Below, piece after piece: positions 33,943 through 43,812 of a stretch of 64,000 nucleotides of DNA. Each line of letters opens with the position of its first letter. Position 1 is the stretch's first letter. Below the pieces are notes generated by a model, which saw nothing but the letters and a program-made list of their open reading frames with translations, did not search any database and had not been told where the DNA came from. The position numbers and the translations under genes were made by a program. The DNA lies in NCBI GenBank assembly GCA_036785325.1, contig JAXIVH010000194.1:124001-188000 (forward strand), in the 5' to 3' direction. This stretch comes from Urophycis tenuis (taxonomy: Eukaryota; Chordata; Actinopteri; Gadiformes; Phycidae).

Positions 33943-34893
33943 GCGATGTCTTGCAGACGCACAGAGGTGCAGTTCAGCCGTGTCTACCTGCTGAATGTAA
34001 CCGCTGTGAAACTATCGGGAAATAACGATTCATTTCGCTGATTAACGGCGGTGCAGTTCAGCCGTGTCTACCTGCTGAATGTAACCGCTGTGAAACTATC
34101 GGGAAATAACGATTCGTTTCGCTGATTAACGGCTTTATCGAGACCGGCGCTCGCTCTCTGTTATTGTACGTCTCTCTACCAAAGTGCTCTATCTCTCTCC
34201 GTCTCTCTCTCGTCATCGGACACAAGTCAAATTAAATGTGAATGTAAAGTAAACCTAACACTAACCCTAACCTCAACGTCTCTGTAGACACCGCGCGTGT
34301 GTGGGTGCTTGCAAAACTGTCATTTTAATTCATAACATTGAGTGCCACACACACACTCACACACACACGTCCCGACCGCAGCAGTTGATCAGTGATGGGC
34401 AGTGAGATCTGTCTGTCTTGTCGTTGATAAATAAATTGTGAGATATCGAGTCTCCGTTGCCATGGTTACCATCTAGCGTCTCTCTCGTCATCGGACACAA
34501 ACCAAATTAAATGTTGTTTCTATTTTGTGTAAATTAGTTTAATGCTTTTGTGTTTTCTTGTATTATCAGTTCAAGTTGTTGTACTTGCCTGAGGAAATCG
34601 TGGATAGTAGCGTGTTTTGTAACGTGTTGGGGGAGTGTTTCCCAGAATGCATTGCGACATTCTGGCATTCTGTTTCATTACATGTTATTGCTATTAGATA
34701 GGGTTTGGAGGCGAATGTTCAGGACATGTTGGGTTCCTTACATTTCACTGTTTCATGACGTTCAGTTTGTTGACTGCTGTTTTTGGGATCAGCACCATTA
34801 CTCAAACGGCTGTGACTCTGATAGAGGTTCACACTCCGGTAACGTCAGCCGTGCACTATCAAAATTTCCCTCGAGGGAATTTTTGAACTCTAG
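32751..34893 (+). mobile_element. Helitron-like element, copy 2 (2143 bp)
   Basis: The ends TTAGTGCACGGGGC and hairpin-GAACTCTAG match copy 1 (421-3100). The empty site is in the 3' LTR at 43896/43897 (TGTTTA joined to TTATTTTT), showing insertion between A and T with no duplication. Internal order follows copy 1, with a shortened 5' hairpin region, an 80-base tandem duplication at 33968-34132 and a missing TC tract. Confidence 0.8.
33897..33938 (+). repeat. (CA)n microsatellite
   Basis: CA run inside Helitron-like copy 2, equivalent to the one at 1612-1625 of copy 1. Confidence 0.85.
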
Positions 34894-35287
34894 TTATTTT
34901 TATTATTCTTATGGTTAAAAGCCAACTAATAACAGTAGTTATTCACTGTAGTGCATTTGGGATAGAGAGTAGGAACCTTTGTGCAGTAGGTGTTGCCCAG
35001 GTTTACTTTAAGGTGTGGGACCCCTCCCTCCTCAGAACAGATTTGGGAAACACAGAGAATGGTTCAGTGTCTTCGATCCTGTGCACTTTTCCTCTGTTTT
35101 TCAGGTAAATACACCGTGAAAACCATTCCAACTTAACTCTTAATGTTTAGCGTTTATGTGAAGAGGCTGTTGGTTGAGAATGAAGGATTTCTGTGGTTTA
35201 TACCAAGTTAAAGAAAGTCGGCAAAAAGCCCGCGAATTTCGCTACTGTAGTTTACCAAATGGCGGAGCCTCGTTGTGAAACGGTTAA

Positions 35288-36096
35288 AGGGATATTCCGC
35301 CATTTTTGGAAATAAGCTCATTTTCCACCTTCCCTCGAGCAAAACAATCGATCTTTACCCTTTTCCCGTTCATCCAGCCGTTCTGTGAGTCTGGGGGTAC
35401 AACTTTGAGCTGTAGCTTAGCATAGATCATTGAATCGGATTAGACCATTAGCATCTCGCCCGCTTAAAAGTGACTACGATTTCCGGAATTTTTCCATTTA
35501 AAACTTGTCTCTTCTCAAGTTTGAAAGTGCAATAAGACCAACGGAAAATGAAATGTGGCGATTTTCTAGGCTGATTTTACCCGGAACTATATTCTCTTTC
35601 TGGCGTAATAATCAAGGAAAGTTGCAAAGGTACCATGGGCGTAGTGATATGACGCAGCGCCTCAATAGTCCCTGTAGGCTTCTTCCGGCAATACAACCAA
35701 CGTGATTACCGGGACTATACTTTGAGGCGCGTCATATCACTGCGCCCATGGTACCTTTGCAACTTTCCTTGATTATTACGCCAGAAAGAGAATATAGTTC
35801 CGGGTAAAATCAGCCTAGAAAATCGCCACGTTTCATTTTCCGTTGGTCTTATTGCACTTTCAAACTTGAGAAGAGACAAGTTTTAAATGGAAAAATTCCG
35901 GAAATCGTAGTCACTTTTAAGCGGGAGAGATGCTAATGGTCTAATCCGATTCAATGATCTATGCTAAGCTACAGCTAAAAGTTGTACCCCCAGACTCACA
36001 GAACGGCTGGATGAACGGGAAAAGGGTAAAGATCGATTGTTTTGCTCGAGGGAAGGTGGAAAATGAGCTTATTTCCAAAAATGGCGGAATATCCCT
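35288..36096. mobile_element. TTAA-class foldback element (809 bp)
   Basis: The termini AGGGATATTCCGCCATTTTT and its complement are exact, and the two arms of about 385 bases are near-perfect inverted repeats around a spacer of about 45 bases (roughly 35670-35715). TTAA is duplicated at 35284-35287 and 36097-36100; the 3' LTR has the single TTAA at 44287-44290. TTAA targeting fits piggyBac or Kolobok families; no transposase is encoded. A transcript would form one very long hairpin. Confidence 0.85.
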
Positions 36097-36962
36097 TTAA
36101 AGTGCCGCTTGTCTTGTTGTGTATTGAACACATGAATGTGGTTGTTTAGTTTTGTCCACAATATTTCCATAGTTTGATTACTTGAATGCTTGACGCACAT
36201 TATTGACCAAGAGTTTTGTTAATTATCTACTGCCAATTTCAGTTTATTTAATTACTTAGTGCTGAAGTGATGAGTAGATATGTGCATTTATGTTTTTATG
36301 TTCTATTTACTATTGATGACAAAAGTGCATTTATTGGGGTTATTATTTGACTATGCTAATCTTTATCCTTTACAATAATTATTCCCTGTGTCATGATTAA
36401 GATGATGTTTTGCAAAAACAACTGTTAACTACTAACAATTGCTTTAAGCTAAAGGAATGTGGCTTCATGCTGCGTTTATTTGTGAGCCTTGATTTGATAT
36501 CAGATGTTTCTTTATGCCGGATAAATACACTAAAGTAATAGTATCTATATGGGACCAGTACTAATACTGAGAAGACACACTTGGATGTATTTCAATGTGA
36601 TGACTGAGGTTTAATATTGAAGACAGTGTTATTGTATGTTGAAGTAGAGATATTTGTTGATATGGATATATTTTATGGAGCAGTAGATAATACACACACA
36701 CACACAACCATTCCATACTCACCTGTAAAACACCAATTCAAGTACACACACACACCCACAGACACATACATACGTACCATACCTACCTGGAACTATACTT
36801 ACTTCACACAGACACACACACACTCACCTGGAGAAGAACAGTACATACACCAACACACACATACACACACACAGACATTTTATACTTACCTTGAACCTGT
36901 GAAAGGACTGACACATTTAAGGGAAATGATTTATTGTTGTTTCATTATTGAGAGTTATTGTG

Positions 36963-36968
36963 AATAAA
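36963..36968 (+). promoter_or_regulatory. LTR polyadenylation signal
   Basis: AATAAA about 150 bases before the end of the 5' LTR; the same hexamer is at 53280-53285 in the 3' LTR. Confidence 0.55.
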
Positions 36969-37126
36969 TGCCAGAACAGATTTGGGAAACACAGAGAATG
37001 GTTCAGTGTCTTCGATCCTGTGCACTTTTCCTCTGTTTTTCAGACCGTCGCCAGTGAGAAGCTGAACTGTACATCTCAATATTGTTAATGTGGTACCCGG
37101 TCCAGCCTGGGACCGGTAACAAATTG

Positions 37127-37144
37127 TGGGGGCTCGTCCGGGAT
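37127..37144 (+). promoter_or_regulatory. Primer-binding site complementary to tRNA-Pro
   Basis: TGGGGGCTCGTCCGGGAT starts five bases after the LTR end. These 18 bases are the classic complement of the tRNA-Pro 3' end, the primer used by gammaretroviruses such as murine leukaemia virus. A Gypsy element using it is noteworthy. Confidence 0.85.
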
Positions 37145-37400
37145 CAGCGCCACCTACTGGTCGGAAGCTGATCTAGTGATACCAGAACCACGAGACCAAG
37201 GAGACGAGACGTGACTGCAGGCCAAGAGTCAGCCAGTGGGTGTCCCTAGGAGGAGGTAAGGAAGAAGATCTCCTCAGCGTGGAGCCGCACTGCTGAATTG
37301 GGAAGGCAACGTACGTCAGTCCCCGAGAAGCAACGCTGCTGGTTCACCAAGCCAGCATTCACCATAAGAAGACATCACCTATATCCGAGCCACGTGCACC
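37145..37400 (+). other. Gypsy 5' untranslated leader
   Basis: The 256-base leader between primer site and gag ATG has no frame of note. It contains GGAGGAGGTAAGGAAG at about 37247-37262, a possible splice donor. Confidence 0.5.
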
Positions 37401-39041
37401 ATGTCCTATGCACGGAAGGAGCTGGTGTGGGGTATCAGGAAGAACTTGTTTAAGCTATCAAACACCAGCCTCTACCAGGTCGCAAAGGACATTGCATCGG
37501 ACACCCCGGACGTCGATCGGTTGAGGCTGACCGATGAGGAAGGATGTATGGACTATATCATCTCCTACATGCACTCTGAGTCACTCCTAGAAAGTGAGGA
37601 TGGAGGCATGAGCAAACTGCTGGTGCTGAATGATGTGATATGTGAGACAATAATGGGTGCAGAATGGCCAGACCAGACGTCGTTAAGTACCACTACGCCA
37701 CTTAATCCCCATTCCAACCCCTCTGTCAACACAGCCCCACCAGACAACATACCACCACCACCACCCCATCTCCAGATGGACAGTACTATGACACCCCACT
37801 CCAATTCAAATCCCCCTGTCACAGCAACCACCCAGCCAGCCGAGGAACTGAGAAAAATGTATGAGGAGCTGGGTAAGAAACTGAGACAGTGGGAGACTAC
37901 AGCCACCTCCCCCGCCCCTACATACCACCAACAAGACCGAACAGTGTCCGACCCCCCTTCACAGAACACGCCGGAGAGAATGGTTCCCCTGAGAGACCTT
38001 CCCTACCTCCAGCGCGGAGAGTTCAAGGTGCAGGGAGGGCAAATTGGGGACCAGAGCTCTGATATCAGCTACAATAGCATCAGTAAACAGATCGAAGAAG
38101 GAGTCAGAGATGGCTTTCCAGACTCAGAAGTGGTCCGAGGCGTGCTGAGAATCATCAAACCTGGCACATTCAAGGACATGCTGTCAAACAAAGATGATTT
38201 GGCCCTCCCCGAGCTCAAGGTCTTCCTCAGGTCCCATCTTGGGGAGAAGGCAACGACTGAGATGTTTCAGGAGTTAATGTGTACCCGGCAAGCTGAACAG
38301 GAGTCACCTCAGCAATTCCTATACCGCATGATTGGGCTCAAACAGAGACTCCTTTTCCAGTCAAAACAGGCCACCACAGACATCTCTTATGACCCGAAGA
38401 CCATCCAAGAGGTCTTCCTCAACACCATCTACCAAGGCCTGGGGGCAAAGCATACAGACCTCCGGCAGAGACTGAGACCCCTCATCTCAAATAGCCAAGT
38501 CACTGATGAGGAAATCCTTGGCCAAATGACAAAGATGATCAGCGACGAGAATGAGCATCAACGTAGACTTGGTCAGCTCTCCCGTGAAAAGGCAAAACAT
38601 GCCCACAGTGCCAAGGTGGAAACGGCGGATAAACAGACTGACAACAAGCCAAGAGGCCCCACTGCAGACTGCAATAACAACCAGACCATACAACAGCTCA
38701 GTGCGCAGGTGGAGGCCCTGACGCAAATGGTGGCCAAACTAATGGACCATCAGATAAGCAGCATCCAGATGGCCCGCCCCCTGCCATCATCAGCCCAGTC
38801 ATCACCCAACCCCCCATCGCAACACGCCTTCCAGCCCCCTCCCAGTCACATCCCAAGAAGAACATTTCGCTGCGCAAAGTGTATAGAACAGAACCTGCAG
38901 GAGTGCAAGCACTGCTTTGCGTGTGGGGAGATAGGACACCGGGCAGTGGGATGCTTGAAGCGGACCAGGTTTCAGGGAAACGAGACCCGGTCTCTGCCGA
39001 GGGACAGCCAGAGACCAGTGCACAACCTCAGTCCCGAATAG
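37401..39041 (+). CDS. gag: Gypsy Gag polyprotein
   Basis: The frame of 546 residues starts at the first ATG after the leader (CACCATGTCC). The N-terminal 80 residues are helical and acidic, residues 90-200 are Pro/Gln-rich, and residues 215-400 are a capsid-like helical region (ISKQIEEGVRDGFPDSEVVR, LGEKATTEMFQELMCTRQAE). The C-terminus holds a CCHC zinc knuckle, CFACGEIGHRAVGC, preceded by a CAKC..C cysteine cluster. Gag packages element RNA into cytoplasmic particles. The frame is intact and overlaps pol. Confidence 0.9.
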   Translation: MSYARKELVWGIRKNLFKLSNTSLYQVAKDIASDTPDVDRLRLTDEEGCMDYIISYMHSESLLESEDGGMSKLLVLNDVICETIMGAEWPDQTSLSTTTPLNPHSNPSVNTAPPDNIPPPPPHLQMDSTMTPHSNSNPPVTATTQPAEELRKMYEELGKKLRQWETTATSPAPTYHQQDRTVSDPPSQNTPERMVPLRDLPYLQRGEFKVQGGQIGDQSSDISYNSISKQIEEGVRDGFPDSEVVRGVLRIIKPGTFKDMLSNKDDLALPELKVFLRSHLGEKATTEMFQELMCTRQAEQESPQQFLYRMIGLKQRLLFQSKQATTDISYDPKTIQEVFLNTIYQGLGAKHTDLRQRLRPLISNSQVTDEEILGQMTKMISDENEHQRRLGQLSREKAKHAHSAKVETADKQTDNKPRGPTADCNNNQTIQQLSAQVEALTQMVAKLMDHQISSIQMARPLPSSAQSSPNPPSQHAFQPPPSHIPRRTFRCAKCIEQNLQECKHCFACGEIGHRAVGCLKRTRFQGNETRSLPRDSQRPVHNLSPE

Positions 39042-42000
39042 TAAACTCCACCCCTAAACGCGCACCAAAACGGCCCAAGGACCCCAAACATCAGCTAGCC
39101 TCAACCCTTACCTGCCAGAGTACTCCCAGAGACCGAGCACCTTTAGTTGGAAACAAAAGCCAACTGAAATGTTCGATTAATGGGCATCCAGCAATAGTCC
39201 TGTTCGACACTGGCTCACAGGTGAGCATAATTGACAGAGCGTGGGCTAGTGCTCACATCCCCAGCTACCCAGTGAGATCGCTGCAGGAGCTCTTCGAGAC
39301 AGACCTGACAGTTTATGCAGCAAATGGCCAAGTAATCCCCTATGACGGGTGGGTGGAGCTCACTATCAACCTCACAGGGAATGATGACCCAAACCTCACT
39401 GTCCAAGCCCCCTTCCTTGTCAGCCAGATGTCCCTACCCCAGCCCTTGGTGGGAGCCAATGTGCTCGAGCAGATCATAAAAAGACAAGAGTCCTCCGGTG
39501 CCGCCATAGCCACAGTAGTCAACCTCCTACGCAGTGCATTTGGAATGGAGGAAGAGCAAGTGGAGGCCATGGTCAACTTTATACAGGTCCCCCACAAGAC
39601 CATCTGTGACCCAGCCACAGTGAGAGTGGGCAGGGACAATATTGTGATTCCAGCAGGAAGTGCAGTACATGTGCGGTGCAGGGTCCCCCCTAACTTCGAC
39701 ACCTCTGATCCCCTGGTTCTGTATGAACCTGCAGAGGAGAACCCTGCTCTAGGAGAGCTGAGTGTGGGAGAAGGCCTCCTGGAAATCAACCACACACACC
39801 GGCCTTATGTTAAAGTGCCCATTTCCAACCACTCACAGCAAGAGGTTACCCTACCTAAGAGGACGGCCCTAGGTGTCATCCAAAATGTCGCCAAGGTCCT
39901 AGAGACTGATGTAGCCGAGTCACGTCTGTCTGATGTCCTGCCGACAAAAGCAATGGCAGAGGTTAACCACATCGCCTCTCCAAGCCCAACCCCCACCGAG
40001 CCCTGGCTACCGCCTGTCGACATCAGCCATCTGAGCCCTGAACAACAGCAGGTGGTGAAGAGAGTTCTCTGTGAGGAGTCTGGGGCCTTTGCTAAGGACA
40101 GTGGCGACATCGGATGCATTCCCTCACTGCAGATGGAGATCAGGCTAACAGACAACATTCCAGTGCAAAAGGCCTACGCTTCGATCCCAAGACCACTTTA
40201 CAAAGAAGTGAAAGAATATGTGCAGGAGCTATTAGTCAAAGGATGGATTGTCAAGTCCCAGTCCCCCTATGCAGCCCCTGTCATATGTGTGAGAAAGAAG
40301 GATGGGTCGTTGCTCCTGTGTATCGACTACCGGCTTCTAAACCACAAGACAGTGCCAGACCAACACCCCCTCCCCCGCATCCAGGACCTCACTGACTCAC
40401 TGGGAGGGTATCGCTGGTTTTCAATCCTTGATCAGGGCAAGGCCTACCACCAAGGCTTTATTGCAGAGGGGTCAAGGTACATGACTGCGTTCACAACCCC
40501 CTGGGGATTGTACGAGTGGGTGAGAATACCCTTTGGGTTGTCCAACGCCCCAGCAGCATTTCAAAGGAGCATGGAGCAGATGCTCGACACGCTCCGAGAT
40601 GAATGCTGCATCCCCTATCTTGATGATGTGTTGTGCTTCTCTAAGTCTTTTCAGGAGCATGTGGAAGTACTGCGCAAAGTCCTCCAAGCCCTTCAGCTCC
40701 ATGGCGTCAAACTAAAGCCAGAAAAGTGTGAGCTGTTCCGCAAAGAAGTGCGATATGTTGGCCGGCTGGTGTCTGCAGACGGGGTGAGAGTGGATCCTAA
40801 GGACCTGGAGGCAGTGCAGGTACTGAAACACAAAAAACCAAAGACAGTTGGAGATGTTAGACAAGTACTGGGCTTCCTGAGCTACTACAGAAGTTTTGTT
40901 CAAGACTTCTCACGGATAGCCCAGCCCCTGTATGACTTGCTCAAGGTACAGACTGACAACCCCCTGTCCAAACCCTCACGAGGGAAGACAAAATCCCCTC
41001 AACAGTCATCTCGCACTCCAGTCGAGTGGAATGAGAAACACCAACAGATTCTGGAAAGTCTAATTGACAGGTTGATGGAACCCCCGGTGCTGGCGTACCC
41101 AGACTTCCTTCAACCGTTCACTCTACACACAGATGCGTCCCAAAAAGGTCTGGGAGCAGTCCTATATCAGAACCAGGATGGAAAGCTGAGAGTGATTGCC
41201 TACGGGTCACGCACACTGACACCAGTGGAACAGAACTACCACCTGCACAGCGGTAAGCTTGAGTTCCTGGCGTTAAAGTGGCCAATATGTGATAAATTCA
41301 GAGACTATTTGTTTTACGCCCCTCATTTCACAGTTTTCACGGACAATAACCCGCTCACATATGTCCTGAGTACTGCAAAGCTCAACGCAGTAGGCCACCG
41401 GTGGGTGGGTCAGCTTGCTGATTTTCGTTTTGACATCAGATATCGGCCAGGCAAAAGTAACATCGATGCTGACACCCTATCGCGCTGCCCCCTTGACATT
41501 GACACCCTCATGACACAGTGCTCTGAGGAGCTATCAGACGAAGCTGTGCGCACTGCATGGGAAGGGGCCCGCAGAGCCCAACAGGGAGACATCGCCTGGG
41601 TCGCTGCCCTTAACCTAACATCCCAAACCCAACCCCGCATGGAACCACTGCACGCGATTGGCCATGATGAGCTGGTGAGAGAACAGAGAGCAGACCCTGC
41701 AATTGGAAAAGTGATGGAGCTAAAGGAGAACCACACACCACCAACAGAATACAACAAGGGCAACTGTGACACAGACACCATGAGGCTCTTGAGGGAGTGG
41801 AGCAAATTGCACATAGAGAATGGCCTACTCCACAGGAAAACAATTGGTCGAAGACAGCTGGTCTTGCCTGCCACCTACAGACCACTAGCTCTCACCTACC
41901 TGCATAACAAGATGGGCCATGTCGGTGTCGAGAAAGTCTTGAATCTAGCAAGAGAGCGTTTCTACTGGCCTTTCATGAAAAAGGAAATTGAAGAATATGT

Positions 42001-43591
42001 CACCAGGAAGTGCCCTTGTCTAAAACAGAAAAAGCCAGTGGTGCACGAGAGAGCTCCCATGGGCAGTATCACATCAAACTCTCCCCTTGAGTTGGTGTGT
42101 ATTGACTTCCTTCATCTAGAACCCTCCCGTGGTGGTTGTGAGTATATCCTAGTAGTAATAGATCACTTCACCAGGTTTGCACAAGCCTACCCCACACGTA
42201 ACAAAGCTGGCAAGACTGCCGCTGACAAGCTCTTTAATGACTTTATCCCACGGTTTGGCTATATGTCTAAGCTCCATCATGACAGGGGGGGGGAGTTTGA
42301 GAACGAGCTGTTCAAGTCCCTGAGACAGCTAGCGGGCGTTGGTCACTCCAGAACCACCCCCTATCATCCCCAAGGTAACCCTGTTGAGAGACTAAACCGA
42401 TCCCTGTTACAGATGCTCAGGACTCTGGGAGAGAAAGAAAAAGAGAACTGGAAAGACCACTTACCCCATGTGGTTCATGCATATAATTGCACAAAGCACG
42501 AGGCCACCGGCTTCTCCCCTTATTTTTTGATGTATGGTCATCATCCACGTCTCCCAGTCGACCTTCTCTTTGGTCTCATCAAAGATGGAGAAGCTCAGAC
42601 CCACAGGGGATATGCAGAGAAGTGGGCGGGAAGAATGATCGAGGCTTATCGCATTGCCAATACAAACAGTCAGCAGTCCAGCTCAAAAGGGAAGAGGCAC
42701 TATGACAAGAGGAGCAGAGGTGTGACTCTCCAGCCTGGGGACAGAGTCCTTGTGCGTAACCTCAGTGAGAGAGGTGGTCCTGGCAAGCTTAGATCCTACT
42801 GGGAGCAGACCATCTACATTGTGAAGGAGCAGGTCGGAGACAATCCTGTGTACAAAGTGGCCCCTGAGACAGGAAACCGCCCTACTCGCACACTGCATAG
42901 GAATCTGCTGCTACAAGTGAATGACCTGCCAGTAGAGCCACCCCAGACCCCATTCACCAACACATGTGAGTTACACAAGAGAGCGAAGAGACACTCACAA
43001 CGCCCCAAACCCACAGAGCCGCCACAGAGCCCAGACACAAGTGACTCTGAGGAAGCGGGAGGCGTGTGTCGTTACTGGTTTCGGATGCCCAGAACTGACT
43101 ATAACCTACCAGATCAGGATGTGACCCATGAGCCACAGAGAATCCATGGACAGACCCAACTTGAAGAGAAGATGCATGCTGGACCCAGACAAGTTGAACT
43201 TGAACAAGTGAGTGATAATGTCACAGAAGAGGAACAGCAATCGCAGAATGAGACTGAACAGGATATGGATCAGCCTCAGCTCAACAATGACCAAGAGATA
43301 CCTGAAGAAGTCTATGTGGAGGAAGACATCCCAGAGCATCAGCCTGAATCGCACCCCCCTTCCAGACACTCCACCAGGGTGAGACGGCCTGGCTATGTGT
43401 TCACTTACCCTTCCCTTGGCCAACCAACCTACCAGCCCCGTCCCACGGTGAATGCAGTCGGAGTCCATCCGATGCAGTGGACCCAGATGTGCTACCCCCA
43501 GCCCTATCCCCTTCCCTTTCAGCTCACAATGCCCCCATTCATCACTCCATACCCATCCCCACACACCACATATCCAATACACTGTTGCTGA
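38879..43591 (+). CDS. pol: Gypsy Pol polyprotein (protease, RT, RNase H, integrase)
   Basis: An open frame of 1570 codons in the -1 frame relative to gag; the ATG at 38879 lies inside gag and is probably not used, translation instead entering by frameshift near 38975-38981. Domains by residue from that ATG: protease at about 109 (LFDTGSQVSI), RT at about 430-620 with motif YLDDVL near 580, RNase H near 749 (HTDASQKG), integrase zinc region near 1008 (HNKMGHVG), and catalytic D, D, E in CIDFLHL, HHDRGGEFE and NPVERLNRSL. The C-terminal 250 residues are acidic then Pro/Tyr-rich with no recognised domain. There are no internal stops, so it appears coding-competent. Confidence 0.93.
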   Translation: MYRTEPAGVQALLCVWGDRTPGSGMLEADQVSGKRDPVSAEGQPETSAQPQSRIVNSTPKRAPKRPKDPKHQLASTLTCQSTPRDRAPLVGNKSQLKCSINGHPAIVLFDTGSQVSIIDRAWASAHIPSYPVRSLQELFETDLTVYAANGQVIPYDGWVELTINLTGNDDPNLTVQAPFLVSQMSLPQPLVGANVLEQIIKRQESSGAAIATVVNLLRSAFGMEEEQVEAMVNFIQVPHKTICDPATVRVGRDNIVIPAGSAVHVRCRVPPNFDTSDPLVLYEPAEENPALGELSVGEGLLEINHTHRPYVKVPISNHSQQEVTLPKRTALGVIQNVAKVLETDVAESRLSDVLPTKAMAEVNHIASPSPTPTEPWLPPVDISHLSPEQQQVVKRVLCEESGAFAKDSGDIGCIPSLQMEIRLTDNIPVQKAYASIPRPLYKEVKEYVQELLVKGWIVKSQSPYAAPVICVRKKDGSLLLCIDYRLLNHKTVPDQHPLPRIQDLTDSLGGYRWFSILDQGKAYHQGFIAEGSRYMTAFTTPWGLYEWVRIPFGLSNAPAAFQRSMEQMLDTLRDECCIPYLDDVLCFSKSFQEHVEVLRKVLQALQLHGVKLKPEKCELFRKEVRYVGRLVSADGVRVDPKDLEAVQVLKHKKPKTVGDVRQVLGFLSYYRSFVQDFSRIAQPLYDLLKVQTDNPLSKPSRGKTKSPQQSSRTPVEWNEKHQQILESLIDRLMEPPVLAYPDFLQPFTLHTDASQKGLGAVLYQNQDGKLRVIAYGSRTLTPVEQNYHLHSGKLEFLALKWPICDKFRDYLFYAPHFTVFTDNNPLTYVLSTAKLNAVGHRWVGQLADFRFDIRYRPGKSNIDADTLSRCPLDIDTLMTQCSEELSDEAVRTAWEGARRAQQGDIAWVAALNLTSQTQPRMEPLHAIGHDELVREQRADPAIGKVMELKENHTPPTEYNKGNCDTDTMRLLREWSKLHIENGLLHRKTIGRRQLVLPATYRPLALTYLHNKMGHVGVEKVLNLARERFYWPFMKKEIEEYVTRKCPCLKQKKPVVHERAPMGSITSNSPLELVCIDFLHLEPSRGGCEYILVVIDHFTRFAQAYPTRNKAGKTAADKLFNDFIPRFGYMSKLHHDRGGEFENELFKSLRQLAGVGHSRTTPYHPQGNPVERLNRSLLQMLRTLGEKEKENWKDHLPHVVHAYNCTKHEATGFSPYFLMYGHHPRLPVDLLFGLIKDGEAQTHRGYAEKWAGRMIEAYRIANTNSQQSSSKGKRHYDKRSRGVTLQPGDRVLVRNLSERGGPGKLRSYWEQTIYIVKEQVGDNPVYKVAPETGNRPTRTLHRNLLLQVNDLPVEPPQTPFTNTCELHKRAKRHSQRPKPTEPPQSPDTSDSEEAGGVCRYWFRMPRTDYNLPDQDVTHEPQRIHGQTQLEEKMHAGPRQVELEQVSDNVTEEEQQSQNETEQDMDQPQLNNDQEIPEEVYVEEDIPEHQPESHPPSRHSTRVRRPGYVFTYPSLGQPTYQPRPTVNAVGVHPMQWTQMCYPQPYPLPFQLTMPPFITPYPSPHTTYPIHCC
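38975..38981 (+). promoter_or_regulatory. -1 ribosomal frameshift slippery heptamer
   Basis: GGGAAAC lies exactly in the X XXY YYZ register of the gag frame (G GGA AAC), 60 bases before the gag stop and within the pol frame. The following GAGACCCGGTCTC can form a short hairpin, though the spacer is shorter than usual. Confidence 0.65.
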
Positions 43592-43812
43592 ACTGAGACA
43601 CACCAAAGACTATATACACGTTTGCACACACAAACGGTACTGATGTGCCACGAACTATACAGCACATTAAGGACATTCGACACCTACCGGAGGAATGCTT
43701 TATTGTGTTTTCTTTCTTATACTTAGGGCACGATGAAGAGTGAAGTTTGAACTTTGGGGTTTTCTATTATTAAGGTCAAGTGTCAGGAGCCACTTTTGTT
43801 TGTCGGGGAGTA
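43592..43812 (+). other. Gypsy 3' untranslated spacer with polypurine tract
   Basis: A non-coding segment between the pol stop and the 3' LTR. CGGGGAG directly before TATGTGAGAC is the likely plus-strand primer. Confidence 0.5.

Larger units (their letters stand above)
32667..37121 (+). repeat. 5' LTR of Gypsy element (interrupted)
   Basis: The net length after excluding the two insertions and the TTAA duplication is about 1499 bases. It contains an AC-rich tract (36692-36880), an AATAAA signal at 36963-36968 and two 72-base direct repeats (about 35033-35106 and 36973-37044), each ending TTTTTCAG. Confidence 0.9.

Noticed and set aside
34911..35108. Small frame repeated at 43890-44111
   Set aside because: It lies in the LTR and is repeated only because LTRs are repeated; no codon-level conservation beyond that.
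35505..35705. Short protein frame in the foldback element
   Set aside because: It lies in one arm of a non-coding inverted repeat and has no known domain.
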